From Acidilobaceae archaeon UBA158 (lineage in GTDB: Archaea; Thermoproteota; Thermoprotei_A; Sulfolobales; Acidilobaceae), in the NCBI GenBank assembly GCA_002506595.1, contig DAXV01000002.1, positions 21,807 through 36,945 of the forward strand: DNA of 15,139 nt, in the 5' to 3' direction. Positions 1 through 7,535 of the stretch are shown here, piece after piece. The first letter of the stretch is position 1; every line of letters begins with the position of its first letter. The notes below the pieces were generated by a model, which saw only the letters and a program-made list of their open reading frames with translations, made no database searches and was not told the origin of the DNA. The translations under genes were made by a program, and so were the position numbers.

Positions 1-167
1 TTTCGATTAAATACAATGAGTTATTAACATTACCTGAAAACTTAAGAAGATATCTTGCTAGCAGAGATTTAGGTCATTTAATAGTATCTACTAATCAAGG
101 CGTAATGACTCATAAAGATGCGCTAGTTAAAAAAATTGGCGGTATTGTAATAGCATATGTGTATTGA
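1..167 (+). CDS. rps8: 30S ribosomal protein S8 (uS8), 3' end only
   Basis: The window opens inside this gene: 54 codons are visible in the frame starting at base 3, ending with TGA at 165-167. The visible part is the conserved C-terminal domain of uS8, with the signature LIVSTNQGVMTHKDA followed by GG and the terminal AYVY, which matches the family pattern (STxxGVMxHxxA...GG...AYV). uS8 binds the central domain of 16S rRNA and helps assemble the small subunit platform. Archaeal uS8 is about 130 residues, so some 75 residues lie outside the window. In most archaea the next gene is rpl6 of the spc-type ribosomal cluster; here the next gene is unrelated, so the cluster appears to end or be broken at this point. 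The family call rests on the motif and the C-terminus alone. Confidence 0.85.
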   Translation, partial: SIKYNELLTLPENLRRYLASRDLGHLIVSTNQGVMTHKDALVKKIGGIVIAYVY

Positions 168-325
168 TTTAATAATTTTTTTAAACAATTTTAAAAATTT
201 TGTATTAAATTTTAATAAGATGTTTAAAATATGATCTTATTATATATGTTTTTAATTATGAAAATAAGGGAAAACTAAGATATGATAAATAATAAATAAG
301 ATAAAAATAATTGAGGGAGTAAATT

Positions 326-1495
326 ATGGATAAAATATTTGAACAATGGTTTAGTTTATATAAGAACTTTATAGAGGGTAATAAATTTAATAGCAAGATA
401 TTATCTATTCCAACATTTCCAGCTATAGCGAATAATAATAAAATTTACGATATAAATCTTGATAAAAACATTCATTTATCGTGGAATTGTTGCAATTTAT
501 ATAAAATAAATATAAATGAAGGCGGTTTAATTTCAGAAATACCTGATAGACCTACAAAAAATTTATCATTTAACTATAATCAATTTACACCACAAAGTAA
601 TGTAAAAAGCGATTATATAATAAATCCATTAGGTTGGAGTTCAATAGTTCCTGTAGATGCAGAATTAGATTATGGAGAATGCTTTCAATATAACCATAAA
701 AAAATATACATAAGAAGTTCTGAACCATTTAGGGCTGTAAAAAAACAAGATTGCATAGAATTAAAGAGCAGTAAGAATAACTTCATACTTAGATTAGGAC
801 CACTTGAGTTTAATGTTATAAACAGTTTTTCATTTGGAACTAAGAATCTATATGAAACAAATGTTGGTGATTTGTTTAATAATAAAAACATATTTTATGT
901 TTTTGATCATGAAAAAGAATTAATTTTTAACATCCCTCTTTATGACATAAAATATTATATTTTATATCCATTTAGATTTTTTAAGTTTCACTCATATAAT
1001 AAAAAATATATTGAAACTAATGTTTTTGTTTTGGAATCTGATGGTTTTATTGGTTTAGTTTCAAAGTATGGCATGGGAATAGAAATTTCACCAGGAGAAT
1101 TAAAAGTAAATACTGATAAACCATTTTATATAATTAATGGAGGTCTTATAGCATCATTTAGATCGTTAATTGAAATTATCATTAATTTTCCATATGGTTT
1201 TGAGCTTATAAATCATATACGCAGCGGTTCTTCAACTGTTATATTATCTGGAATATATGATGAATCTATTGAATTTGAAATATTTAATGTAACTAACAAT
1301 GATTCCATTGTTGAATTGATACCTAAAATTAAAACAGATAAAATAGAGATATGCTCTTATTTAGGATGTTATAACATAATTGAAAGTAATGGTATGTATA
1401 GAATTCCTACACCATCTGGATGTTATTGTCATGCTAAGTTATATATGATTAAGGAATCAATTAAAAATAAATTACTAAGAAATTTGAAGGATTAG
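326..1495 (+). CDS. Hypothetical protein, 389 residues, no recognised family
   Basis: I do not recognise this protein. It is soluble-looking: no signal peptide and no clear membrane segment, rich in Asn, Ile, Phe and Tyr. Its alternating hydrophobic pattern suggests mostly beta structure. Cysteines cluster near the N-terminus (WNCCNLY) and the C-terminus (ICSYLGCYN and SGCYCHAK); the last Cys-x-Cys-His group could bind metal or form disulfides, but this is speculation. The ATG at 326 is preceded by GAGGGAG with a 7-base gap, a good ribosome binding site that supports this start. The gene stands alone between rps8 and a convergent gene, and its TAG stop overlaps the stop of that convergent gene by 4 bases. 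Base composition matches the surroundings, so there is no sign of recent transfer. That it is a real gene is likely from its length, start site and compact fit; its function is unknown. Confidence 0.8.
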   Translation: MDKIFEQWFSLYKNFIEGNKFNSKILSIPTFPAIANNNKIYDINLDKNIHLSWNCCNLYKININEGGLISEIPDRPTKNLSFNYNQFTPQSNVKSDYIINPLGWSSIVPVDAELDYGECFQYNHKKIYIRSSEPFRAVKKQDCIELKSSKNNFILRLGPLEFNVINSFSFGTKNLYETNVGDLFNNKNIFYVFDHEKELIFNIPLYDIKYYILYPFRFFKFHSYNKKYIETNVFVLESDGFIGLVSKYGMGIEISPGELKVNTDKPFYIINGGLIASFRSLIEIIINFPYGFELINHIRSGSSTVILSGIYDESIEFEIFNVTNNDSIVELIPKIKTDKIEICSYLGCYNIIESNGMYRIPTPSGCYCHAKLYMIKESIKNKLLRNLKD

Positions 1496-2229
1496 ATTCC
1501 AGTCGCTTCTCCTTCTTCTTTTGGAGTCATTTGTTTTAGCTTGTTTTCTGCAGCTGCCTTTATGTATGACACGAAATCTTCTTCATATGGAACTCCCACA
1601 AATGACATGACACCGTTTAATGCTATTGCTGGTACGCTCATTACTCCATATTTTTCTGCTATATCCATGTTTTCATATGCTTCTACAGTCTCTGATAATA
1701 TTTTCGGATTGTTTTGCTTATATGCTTCATATGCAAACATGTTAGCCAATAATGCTGCATAAGGGCAATATGGACATGAAGGTGTAATTACAGTTTCTAT
1801 GTGTACTTTACCATTTAGTTTTGCTAACTCCTCTCTTGTTTCTTTTTCTAATCCACTGTCATTTTCACTTATTCTCATAATAGTCTCAATAAACCCTCTA
1901 ATCTCTTCTCCAGCAGGTATACCGCTATATTTTATTAAGCCATTAATTAATGTAACAGCTGGTACTCTTTCGACACCCTGTTTTTCAAATTCTTTTAGAT
2001 CTTCAGGATTATTTTTGTTATATATGTTTACCTCTATCATCTTTTTGCCATTTTTAACTGGTGAAGCATCTTGAATCGTTTTTATTAATTTTATTGTATC
2101 TTCACAAGTTTCACAATCATTGCTTACAAATACGCTTATTGTAACAGGATTTACCATATATGCTAGAGTTTCCTTTAGCTCATTTATGAAAGATTCATCA
2201 AATTCTAAATCATAATACTTTCCAGCCAT
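1492..2229 (-). CDS. pdo: Protein disulfide oxidoreductase (two thioredoxin folds)
   Basis: A glutaredoxin-like protein disulfide oxidoreductase that catalyses thiol-disulfide exchange in the cytoplasm. In thermophilic archaea it supports intracellular disulfide bonds and takes electrons from a thioredoxin-reductase-like partner. Two thioredoxin-fold units are visible. The N-terminal one (about residues 28-120) has the active site CETC at 39-42 and the cis-proline loop VERVP near 90. The C-terminal one (about 142-235) has CPYC at 152-155 and the cis-proline loop VMSVP near 200. The length of 245 residues is close to the roughly 225-245 usual in the family. Both CxxC pairs are intact, so both halves should be redox active. 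The ATG at 2229 has AAAGGTGA about 6-10 bases upstream on the minus strand, which supports the start. The gene appears monocistronic and is divergent from the DUF373 gene. Confidence 0.93.
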   Translation of the reverse strand: MAGKYYDLEFDESFINELKETLAYMVNPVTISVFVSNDCETCEDTIKLIKTIQDASPVKNGKKMIEVNIYNKNNPEDLKEFEKQGVERVPAVTLINGLIKYSGIPAGEEIRGFIETIMRISENDSGLEKETREELAKLNGKVHIETVITPSCPYCPYAALLANMFAYEAYKQNNPKILSETVEAYENMDIAEKYGVMSVPAIALNGVMSFVGVPYEEDFVSYIKAAAENKLKQMTPKEEGEATGI

Positions 2230-2498
2230 AGTTTTTCACCTTTTCTAGCACTTTACTAAGCTAATAACCAGAGATAATAAACTCGTGTTAAATAAAAGAA
2301 ATATAATAAATTTTTTAAAAATCTTATATTAAAGATAATATATTTCGTTTGACTTTATATTTGCTATCAGTTATCAAAATAGATTTATTGATTTTTATAC
2401 ATTATTTTAAAAACACGATTTACAGGCATTTAGCTAAGAAAATTTAGGGTTTTAATTATTTAAAGATATGATTATGTAATATTTATCATTCAAATGAA

Positions 2499-2518
2499 AG
2501 CCTCCCCTTTATGAGGCT
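2499..2518. repeat. Short GC-rich inverted repeat (AGCCTC...GAGGCT)
   Basis: AGCCTC at 2499-2504 is the exact reverse complement of GAGGCT at 2513-2518, with an 8-base loop CCCTTTAT. The 6-bp stem stands out in a region otherwise nearly free of G and C. It lies about 70 bases before the DUF373 start and upstream of that gene's likely TATA box, so it is probably not part of its transcript. It could be a protein-binding site, the hairpin of a small RNA, or a leftover transposon end. No function can be assigned from sequence alone. Confidence 0.5.
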
Positions 2519-2557
2519 AGCAATAAATTGATGCCAAAAGAAAATATTATTATTTCA

Positions 2558-2571
2558 GGTTTAATATAAAT
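2558..2571 (+). promoter_or_regulatory. Putative TATA box for the DUF373 - endonuclease-like unit
   Basis: GGTTTAATATAAAT is a good archaeal TATA-like sequence. Its centre is about 22 bases before the GTG at 2587, and no Shine-Dalgarno sequence lies between. Archaeal transcription starts about 22-27 bases after the TATA centre, so the message would begin at or next to the start codon (leaderless). Inferred from spacing only. Confidence 0.45.
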
Positions 2572-2586
2572 AACTGGGCAAGGATT

Positions 2587-3723
2587 GTGGCTGATAATGT
2601 AAAAAAGCCATTAATATTAATCATAGATATAGATGATGATATAGGCAGTGTTACTGGTAAATCTCTAGTCTATGGAAAAGAAGAAGTTATGAGAGCAGCT
2701 TTAGAATTTGCGGAAAAAAGACCAGAAGATGCAGATACTAACGCTATATTTGCTGGGTTAAATTTATATGAAAACATGAAAAGTACATCTAAAGACCCTG
2801 ATATAGCTATTGTAGGAGGTCATCCAACTAATACAATGTTAGCTCAAATGTTAGTTAAAGATAGGGTTAAACAATTAATAGATAAGATTGGTAATAATGT
2901 TGAGTTATATTTAGTTAGCGATGGTACAGACGAATTGTTGATTGCAGAGGTTTTAAGAGAATTAGCGCCAATAGCTGGCTTAAGAAGAGTTATAGTTGAA
3001 CAGCATCTGGGCGTTGAAGGTAGTTATTTTCTGTTAGCCAGATATATAAGAAAGGCCATTAACGATCCAAGATATTCTAAGTATTTTTTAGGAATACCTG
3101 GAGTGCTAATTGCATTGTTTGGTATATTATCAATATTTGGATATATTGTATTAGCATTAAAAGTTATACTTGCTATAGCTGGTATTTTCTTAATATTGAA
3201 AGGATTTAATATAGAGAACAAATCTTACAATGCATTGAAATCCTTAGCTAATTACTTAAAGGAGACAAGTCATTTTCAAATTGCTGGATTAGGTATATTA
3301 GCTGTTACAATTTTGGCAAGTATTATCGCTGGATATTATTCTGTTATAGTAAAACCCAGAAATTTAATAATATTAATAGGTAGTATATCTGCAAACTCGC
3401 TACCTATTTTATTAGCCGGTTTTACCCTTTACATAGTTGTTGCAAGAATATTTTATAAAGTTACTAAAAGTGATTTATACATACTTAGGGAAATTGCATC
3501 AATAGCTGTTATTATATCTTTAGCTTTTGCATTTAGCCAGCTTGGTTTATCTTTAGAAACTTATGGATTAAAATTGAGTTTAATAACAGCATCAGATATA
3601 ATAAATATATTTATAGGAAGTGGTTTTTTGCTTTATAGTGTAGCTGGAGCAGGAGTTGCAGCATTAATAGAATTGGTAGATTATTTATATTTTAGACATT
3701 ATAAGAGATCCGAGGATCAATAA
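2587..3723 (+). CDS. DUF373 family predicted membrane protein
   Basis: Archaeal DUF373 protein of unknown function, 378 residues. The N-terminal cytoplasmic half (about 1-165) carries the conserved motifs of the family: an acidic strand LIIDIDDDIG at 11-20, RPEDADTNAI at 45-54, VGGHPTN at 76-82 and VSDGTDE at 110-116. The clustered aspartates suggest a nucleotide- or metal-binding fold, but no reaction is known. The C-terminal half is hydrophobic, with about six membrane segments near 170-190, 190-206, 232-252, 258-288, 303-323 and 336-362, and ends in a basic, charged tail. The start is GTG; no ATG gives a better N-terminus, and the first motif begins a normal distance from this codon. The TAA stop is one base from the ATG of the next gene, so the two are very probably co-transcribed and perhaps translationally coupled. 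Confidence 0.88.
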   Translation: MADNVKKPLILIIDIDDDIGSVTGKSLVYGKEEVMRAALEFAEKRPEDADTNAIFAGLNLYENMKSTSKDPDIAIVGGHPTNTMLAQMLVKDRVKQLIDKIGNNVELYLVSDGTDELLIAEVLRELAPIAGLRRVIVEQHLGVEGSYFLLARYIRKAINDPRYSKYFLGIPGVLIALFGILSIFGYIVLALKVILAIAGIFLILKGFNIENKSYNALKSLANYLKETSHFQIAGLGILAVTILASIIAGYYSVIVKPRNLIILIGSISANSLPILLAGFTLYIVVARIFYKVTKSDLYILREIASIAVIISLAFAFSQLGLSLETYGLKLSLITASDIINIFIGSGFLLYSVAGAGVAALIELVDYLYFRHYKRSEDQ

Positions 3724-3724
3724 A

Positions 3725-4237
3725 ATGGCTAAGGATACGTACCTAGAATTAAAAATTGAAGGGGAAAAATTAATAATAAAAAGTTGCTATAATAAAGACT
3801 TTTGCGATCAACTTATAAAAAATAACTTAGCTGTTGATAATAATGTGAATTTACTCGAAGGAATTTATTTAATAGCTATAGAAAAAGCTATGATAGATAA
3901 TGAAGTTGGATGGAGTAAAGCGTTGGAGTTAATTAAATACTATAAAATACCATTGTATATATTTTTAGTATATTATGATCTAAGAAAAAGAGGAAGAAGA
4001 GTTTGGATTGGACCAAGAGATAATACTCTTATTTCTGAAATGCATAATTTAAAGAAAATAGAGGTTTTAGTGCTAAATGAAGGTAATCCTATAACGACCA
4101 GCAAAATTGCGAATTGGAGTGAGCTAGCTGTAGCAGACTCCCATATTCCTATCATAGCAATAGTCGATAAAAATGGTGAAATTACATATTATGAATCAAG
4201 AATATATATGTTTAATTCGTTATCTAATAGCAAATAA
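3725..4237 (+). CDS. tRNA-splicing endonuclease-like protein, probable structural (non-catalytic) subunit
   Basis: A 170-residue protein that resembles tRNA-splicing endonuclease subunits. The recognisable features are the LLEGIYLIAIEK segment (43-54) and the YYDLRKRGRRVWIG helix-turn (83-96), matching the family's 'YxDLRxRGxxV' signature, then a C-terminal alpha/beta core ending in ANWSELAVADSH and IIAIVDKNGEITYY (129-156). Catalytic subunits carry a Tyr-His-Lys triad in this C-terminal domain; I cannot find a plausible triad here. Crenarchaeal enzymes are alpha2-beta2, in which the beta subunit lacks the triad and holds the RNA substrate, so this is most likely that subunit, helping remove bulge-helix-bulge introns from pre-tRNA and pre-rRNA. 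The ATG follows the upstream stop by one base, with GAGGATC as a possible ribosome site. Its 3' end overlaps the convergent pilus gene by 18 bases. The family call is moderately sure, the subunit role less so. Confidence 0.65.
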   Translation: MAKDTYLELKIEGEKLIIKSCYNKDFCDQLIKNNLAVDNNVNLLEGIYLIAIEKAMIDNEVGWSKALELIKYYKIPLYIFLVYYDLRKRGRRVWIGPRDNTLISEMHNLKKIEVLVLNEGNPITTSKIANWSELAVADSHIPIIAIVDKNGEITYYESRIYMFNSLSNSK

Positions 4238-5596
4238 TATTATTAAGGTTGATAATATATTTGGTATTAATGTTGGGTTTTTACCTCTGTATAATATAGA
4301 TATAGGTAGTGTAGATAAAGGAGATAAAGACGCTATAATAATTCTTGATGTATTTATCATATTATAATTAATTGGTAAAAATTGGGATGTGATTAAAAAA
4401 GTATTAGAAATTATATTAATAGCTATAATTGAAAGTAATGGAGAAATAATAGCTATTGACATCATAAATACAGATTCTGCTTTAATTGAGTTCGATAGTC
4501 TTCTAGATTCTTCTATGATTAACCTTAGTCCTTCTATGGCGTTGCTTACTCCAATCTTACCTGCTATTCTTTCAGATTCTAGGATGCTTTGTATTATGTT
4601 TTTTGCTAATAATTTTGATTTGCTTAATTCAATATCGAATCTTTTACCTAGTTTTGCTTTTTCAGATGCAATTCTCAAATAAGATAGGGCCTTATCGACT
4701 TCTTTAGACATTTTATAATTATACATTTCTAATATAGGAGTGCCAATAATGAGAGGAATTATAGATAAATATTTAGCTCCTCTCAAAATCAAAAATGATG
4801 AAATAATAGGGAAAATAATTGAAATAGCTATAATAGAAAAATTGCCTTCTGGTTCACCGATTTTTGGTCTTGATAATATTAATATTATAGAAGAAATAGG
4901 AATTAAAAATAATCCTAATACTAGTAGTATAAATAATAGACTATAATTTCCTAATAGCATCAAAACAGTTAGTATACCCATAGATAACATTAAACCTATA
5001 TCTATCTCTGCAACTTCTTTTCCAAGTATTGTATAGTTTCTCCATTTATCTCTAATGCCAAGGATTGCATATTTATATATCAACATTACAATATTATTTT
5101 TTGAAGTACCCATAGTCTCAGTCTGTACATAATCTGTTAGCAATCTTCTAAATCTAGGGTTTGGTGTTGTTTCTCCTAATTGTATTAATGCTTTTCTGCT
5201 ATCTTGAGTAAGGTTCAATAATAATTTTAATCTTTCAACTTCTTTATTAATATAATAAAGTTTTAATGATTTTGGCATAGTAATTAGTAAATCAACTAAA
5301 TTTTTAGTAGTTGCAGCATATGGTATAAGAAAAGCTAAGAGGGTAGGGAGCTCATTTTCTATTCCGTTATCCATCAATTTTAGCCATAAGCCAGCTATCC
5401 AAAAGTCAGAAAAGAAAAATAATAAAGTTAAAACTAATGAAATTAAACAATTAATAAATTCGTGCATATATAAAAAATAGCCAAATAAAATTAATAAGGG
5501 AAAAGAAGTAATCTTAAGGATGTAGCTAGTCTTATTTATTAAAATAGCTGATCTTATATCAATCTTTAAATAATCAGCCTCTTTAAAAAGTTTCAT
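4220..5596 (-). CDS. Type IV pilus / type II secretion platform membrane protein (GspF/TadC/ArlJ family)
   Basis: A polytopic membrane protein of 458 residues, the probable inner platform on which the ATPase acts to assemble or extrude pilin. Hydrophobic segments lie near 25-43, 47-66, 200-222, 224-242, 252-271, 276-291, 375-405, 417-435 and 443-457. Between the second and third is a soluble, charged loop (about 80-195: ELPTLLAFLIPYAATTKN, then KEVERLK and TPNPRFRRLL). A second soluble helical region spans about 292-372. This duplicated TM/cytoplasmic-helix layout is characteristic of the T2SSF family in archaeal pilus and archaellum systems. The identification comes from that layout plus its position directly after the ATPase gene. 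Start ATG overlaps the ATPase stop as TAATG, with GGAGATG about 9 bases upstream, so translation is coupled. It is the last gene of the operon. Confidence 0.85.
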   Translation of the reverse strand: MKLFKEADYLKIDIRSAILINKTSYILKITSFPLLILFGYFLYMHEFINCLISLVLTLLFFFSDFWIAGLWLKLMDNGIENELPTLLAFLIPYAATTKNLVDLLITMPKSLKLYYINKEVERLKLLLNLTQDSRKALIQLGETTPNPRFRRLLTDYVQTETMGTSKNNIVMLIYKYAILGIRDKWRNYTILGKEVAEIDIGLMLSMGILTVLMLLGNYSLLFILLVLGLFLIPISSIILILSRPKIGEPEGNFSIIAISIIFPIISSFLILRGAKYLSIIPLIIGTPILEMYNYKMSKEVDKALSYLRIASEKAKLGKRFDIELSKSKLLAKNIIQSILESERIAGKIGVSNAIEGLRLIIEESRRLSNSIKAESVFMMSIAIISPLLSIIAINIISNTFLITSQFLPINYNMINTSRIIIASLSPLSTLPISILYRGKNPTLIPNILSTLIILFAIR

Positions 5597-7011
5597 TATA
5601 AAACATCTCCATATTTTTCTACATAAAACCTAGACAATGAAACATAAAATTCCTCAGGAGTTTTGCCCATATTGTTTTCCAGGAATTTAATTCTTGACAT
5701 AAATTCATCATAAATTTCATTATAATTGTATCCAAGTCTATTAGCTGCAATTTCCAATTTTTTGCTATTATTTATAATATTGTTAACATCATTTGATTGG
5801 CTTCCCAATTTATATATATTAATAAGGTTTTCATCATCAACCTCATCGATTTCATATACTCTTCTTATTGCTTTGCCTCCTAATGAAGGAAGATTCCTTA
5901 TTTGAATTATAGCTGTAATTGATTTAATAAATAATGAAGGAAGTTTTATTGGATCTAAGCTAAGTCTTGTTATAACTCCTTCTGGAGAATTTGCATGAAT
6001 AGTTGTCATAGCACCATATCCACTAGTTGCTGCTTGAGCAAGATATTTAGCCTCTCTTCCTCTTACTTCACCAACTATAACATAGTCAGCTCTTCTTCTT
6101 AGCGCATACTTTAATAAATCTTCTAAGTCTATTTCTTGCATTTCTGTGCCAGGAAGCTTTGGTCTTGTTATAAAAGAATCCCAATTTGGAGTGATTAATT
6201 TTAATTCAGGAGTATCTTCTATAGTAATTATTTTGCTATATGGAGGTAATAGACTAGCTATTGATTGTAACAAGGTTGTTTTTCCACTACCCATACTACC
6301 TGATATTATTAAAAATCCTTGAGCTTCTGCAAGCAACCATAGATATGCAGCAATAGAAGGATTTAATACTTTTGATATTAATAAATCAGACATAGTCAAT
6401 GGTTTTTCAGGGTATTTTCTTAAAACAAAATTGCTACCAAAATGAGATATTTCATTTAAAAATGAAACTGAAATTCTATTGCCATCATCTGTTATACCTT
6501 CAACGTAAGGCGTTGATATGCTAACTATTTTATTTGCCTTTCTGGCTAATTCTATAGCTAATGAATCGGCTTCTTCTTTATTTAGTTTTATATCAACAAT
6601 AATCCATCTCAATGGTACTAATTTATGAATAATACTTATATTGCCAGTAAAGCCACTATAAGATATCTCATCTATATGGGGATCTATAATTAAAGGATAT
6701 ATTTTACCATAGCCACTCTTATACTTTTCTATTATATATTTTTCTTCTTCTCTAAGATCTTTTTTTATGCCAGCTAATAACTCTACTGTAAGATTAATAT
6801 CAGGTTCTGTAATATATAAATGAACTAAATTATCTTCTCCTCTGTAGAGATAATAATTATTTGGACCAATTTTATATTGAGCTACCATAGACCATTTCGG
6901 AGGAGTTTTTCTAAGATTTTTTTCATTTTCATAATAAAATTCGTTTTTTACATCTATTTTATTATTAGAGTTATTTTTAATAATTTTGATGAATTTTTCT
7001 AGTATAGGCAT
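5596..7011 (-). CDS. Type IV pilus / secretion ATPase (GspE/PilB/ArlI family)
   Basis: A hexameric AAA-like secretion ATPase of 471 residues that powers pilin assembly from the cytoplasmic face. The N-terminal domain (about 1-200) contains the family strand PLIIDPHIDEISYSG (106-120), followed by the core. The motifs are all present and intact: Walker A GSMGSGKTT at 238-246, Asp box ITIEDTPEL at 262-270, Walker B with VIVGEVRG at 311-318, and His box GYGAMTTIHANSPEG at 331-345. The C-terminus adds about 90 residues of helices after the core. There are no membrane segments, as expected. The start ATG lies 8 bases after the pilin stop, with only a weak GTGA site before it. It could belong to an adhesive pilus (Aap/Ups-like), a sugar-binding-protein assembly system or an archaellum. 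The absence of other arl genes next to it speaks against an archaellum. Confidence 0.93.
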   Translation of the reverse strand: MPILEKFIKIIKNNSNNKIDVKNEFYYENEKNLRKTPPKWSMVAQYKIGPNNYYLYRGEDNLVHLYITEPDINLTVELLAGIKKDLREEEKYIIEKYKSGYGKIYPLIIDPHIDEISYSGFTGNISIIHKLVPLRWIIVDIKLNKEEADSLAIELARKANKIVSISTPYVEGITDDGNRISVSFLNEISHFGSNFVLRKYPEKPLTMSDLLISKVLNPSIAAYLWLLAEAQGFLIISGSMGSGKTTLLQSIASLLPPYSKIITIEDTPELKLITPNWDSFITRPKLPGTEMQEIDLEDLLKYALRRRADYVIVGEVRGREAKYLAQAATSGYGAMTTIHANSPEGVITRLSLDPIKLPSLFIKSITAIIQIRNLPSLGGKAIRRVYEIDEVDDENLINIYKLGSQSNDVNNIINNSKKLEIAANRLGYNYNEIYDEFMSRIKFLENNMGKTPEEFYVSLSRFYVEKYGDVL

Positions 7012-7019
7012 TTTTTAAA

Positions 7020-7457
7020 TCACTTTAAATTTACTGGTTGTGAAGACATAATCACATTTGATTGTGTATCATTATATTGTATAAAAACTGATTGTACATT
7101 AGATGAAGTATATATTACAAAAGAAACAGTTTCACCAGGATTAATATATTTGTTTAATATATCAGGATTTATATTATTTGAAGTTAGCGTTAGGTTTTCT
7201 TGGGTACCATTTTGATAAATGCCATATATTCCAATAATTTTAATTTGGCTTTGCATATTATTAGTTATTTTTATATAAATTATTTGAAAATTATTATTTA
7301 TTAATTGAGAATTGGCCATTATATAAATGTTTTGGCCCATGCTTTCCATAGTCGTCATAGTTTTTTGAAAATAACTATAAACAAGTACACCTCCAATCAG
7401 GGTTGCACTAATTAAAATAATGGTGCTAATTAAATTAGATAAACCTCTTCTTTTCAT
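7020..7457 (-). CDS. Pilin-like secreted protein with class III signal peptide
   Basis: A small protein of 145 residues with an archaeal type IV pilin leader: the short basic MKRRG followed directly by a hydrophobic helix (LSNLISTIILISATL and on to about residue 30). A PibD/ArlK-type prepilin peptidase would be expected to cut after Gly5. The rest is rich in Asn, Gln, Thr, Ile and Tyr, with beta character, typical of secreted archaeal pilins and archaellins. It is the first gene of the pilus operon and probably encodes the major subunit or a minor pilin. Start choice: an upstream in-frame TTG at 7478 and GTG at 7475 exist, but the ATG at 7457 gives the canonical short basic leader. The sequence GGTGAGG lies 12 bases before that ATG, longer than usual, so the start is not certain. 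Confidence 0.78.
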   Translation of the reverse strand: MKRRGLSNLISTIILISATLIGGVLVYSYFQKTMTTMESMGQNIYIMANSQLINNNFQIIYIKITNNMQSQIKIIGIYGIYQNGTQENLTLTSNNINPDILNKYINPGETVSFVIYTSSNVQSVFIQYNDTQSNVIMSSQPVNLK

Positions 7458-7535
7458 TCTTATCAATATCCTCACCAAAAATATTTATTTTTAATAAAAA
7501 ATGATTAAGATTTCAAAATTAAAATGCTTAAATAC

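Larger units (their letters stand above)
2230..2586. other. Divergent intergenic region between pdo and the DUF373 gene
   Basis: This 357-base stretch holds no convincing open frame. It is very AT-rich apart from a short GC-rich hairpin at 2499-2518, listed separately. Facing left, a TATA-like CTTTTATTTAAC (plus-strand 2286-2298) lies about 60 bases before the pdo start and could be its promoter. Facing right, a TATA-like box at 2560-2569 lies close to the GTG start of the DUF373 gene. The middle part (about 2300-2490) shows nothing I can name. Confidence 0.6.

Noticed and set aside
1541..2074. Plus-strand open frames of 73 and 91 codons inside pdo
   Set aside because: Antisense to a gene with both CxxC motifs and cis-proline loops intact; their composition is what reverse reading of that gene would give.
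4389..4946. Plus-strand open frames of 97 and 68 codons inside the platform protein gene
   Set aside because: They lie antisense to a well-supported membrane protein gene in a coupled operon, lack ribosome sites, and mirror its hydrophobic codons.
5596..7011. Archaellum ATPase ArlI with an archaellin as first gene
   Set aside because: The ATPase and platform families overlap, but none of the other archaellum genes (arlF, G, H, X) is adjacent, so a pilus-type system is preferred.
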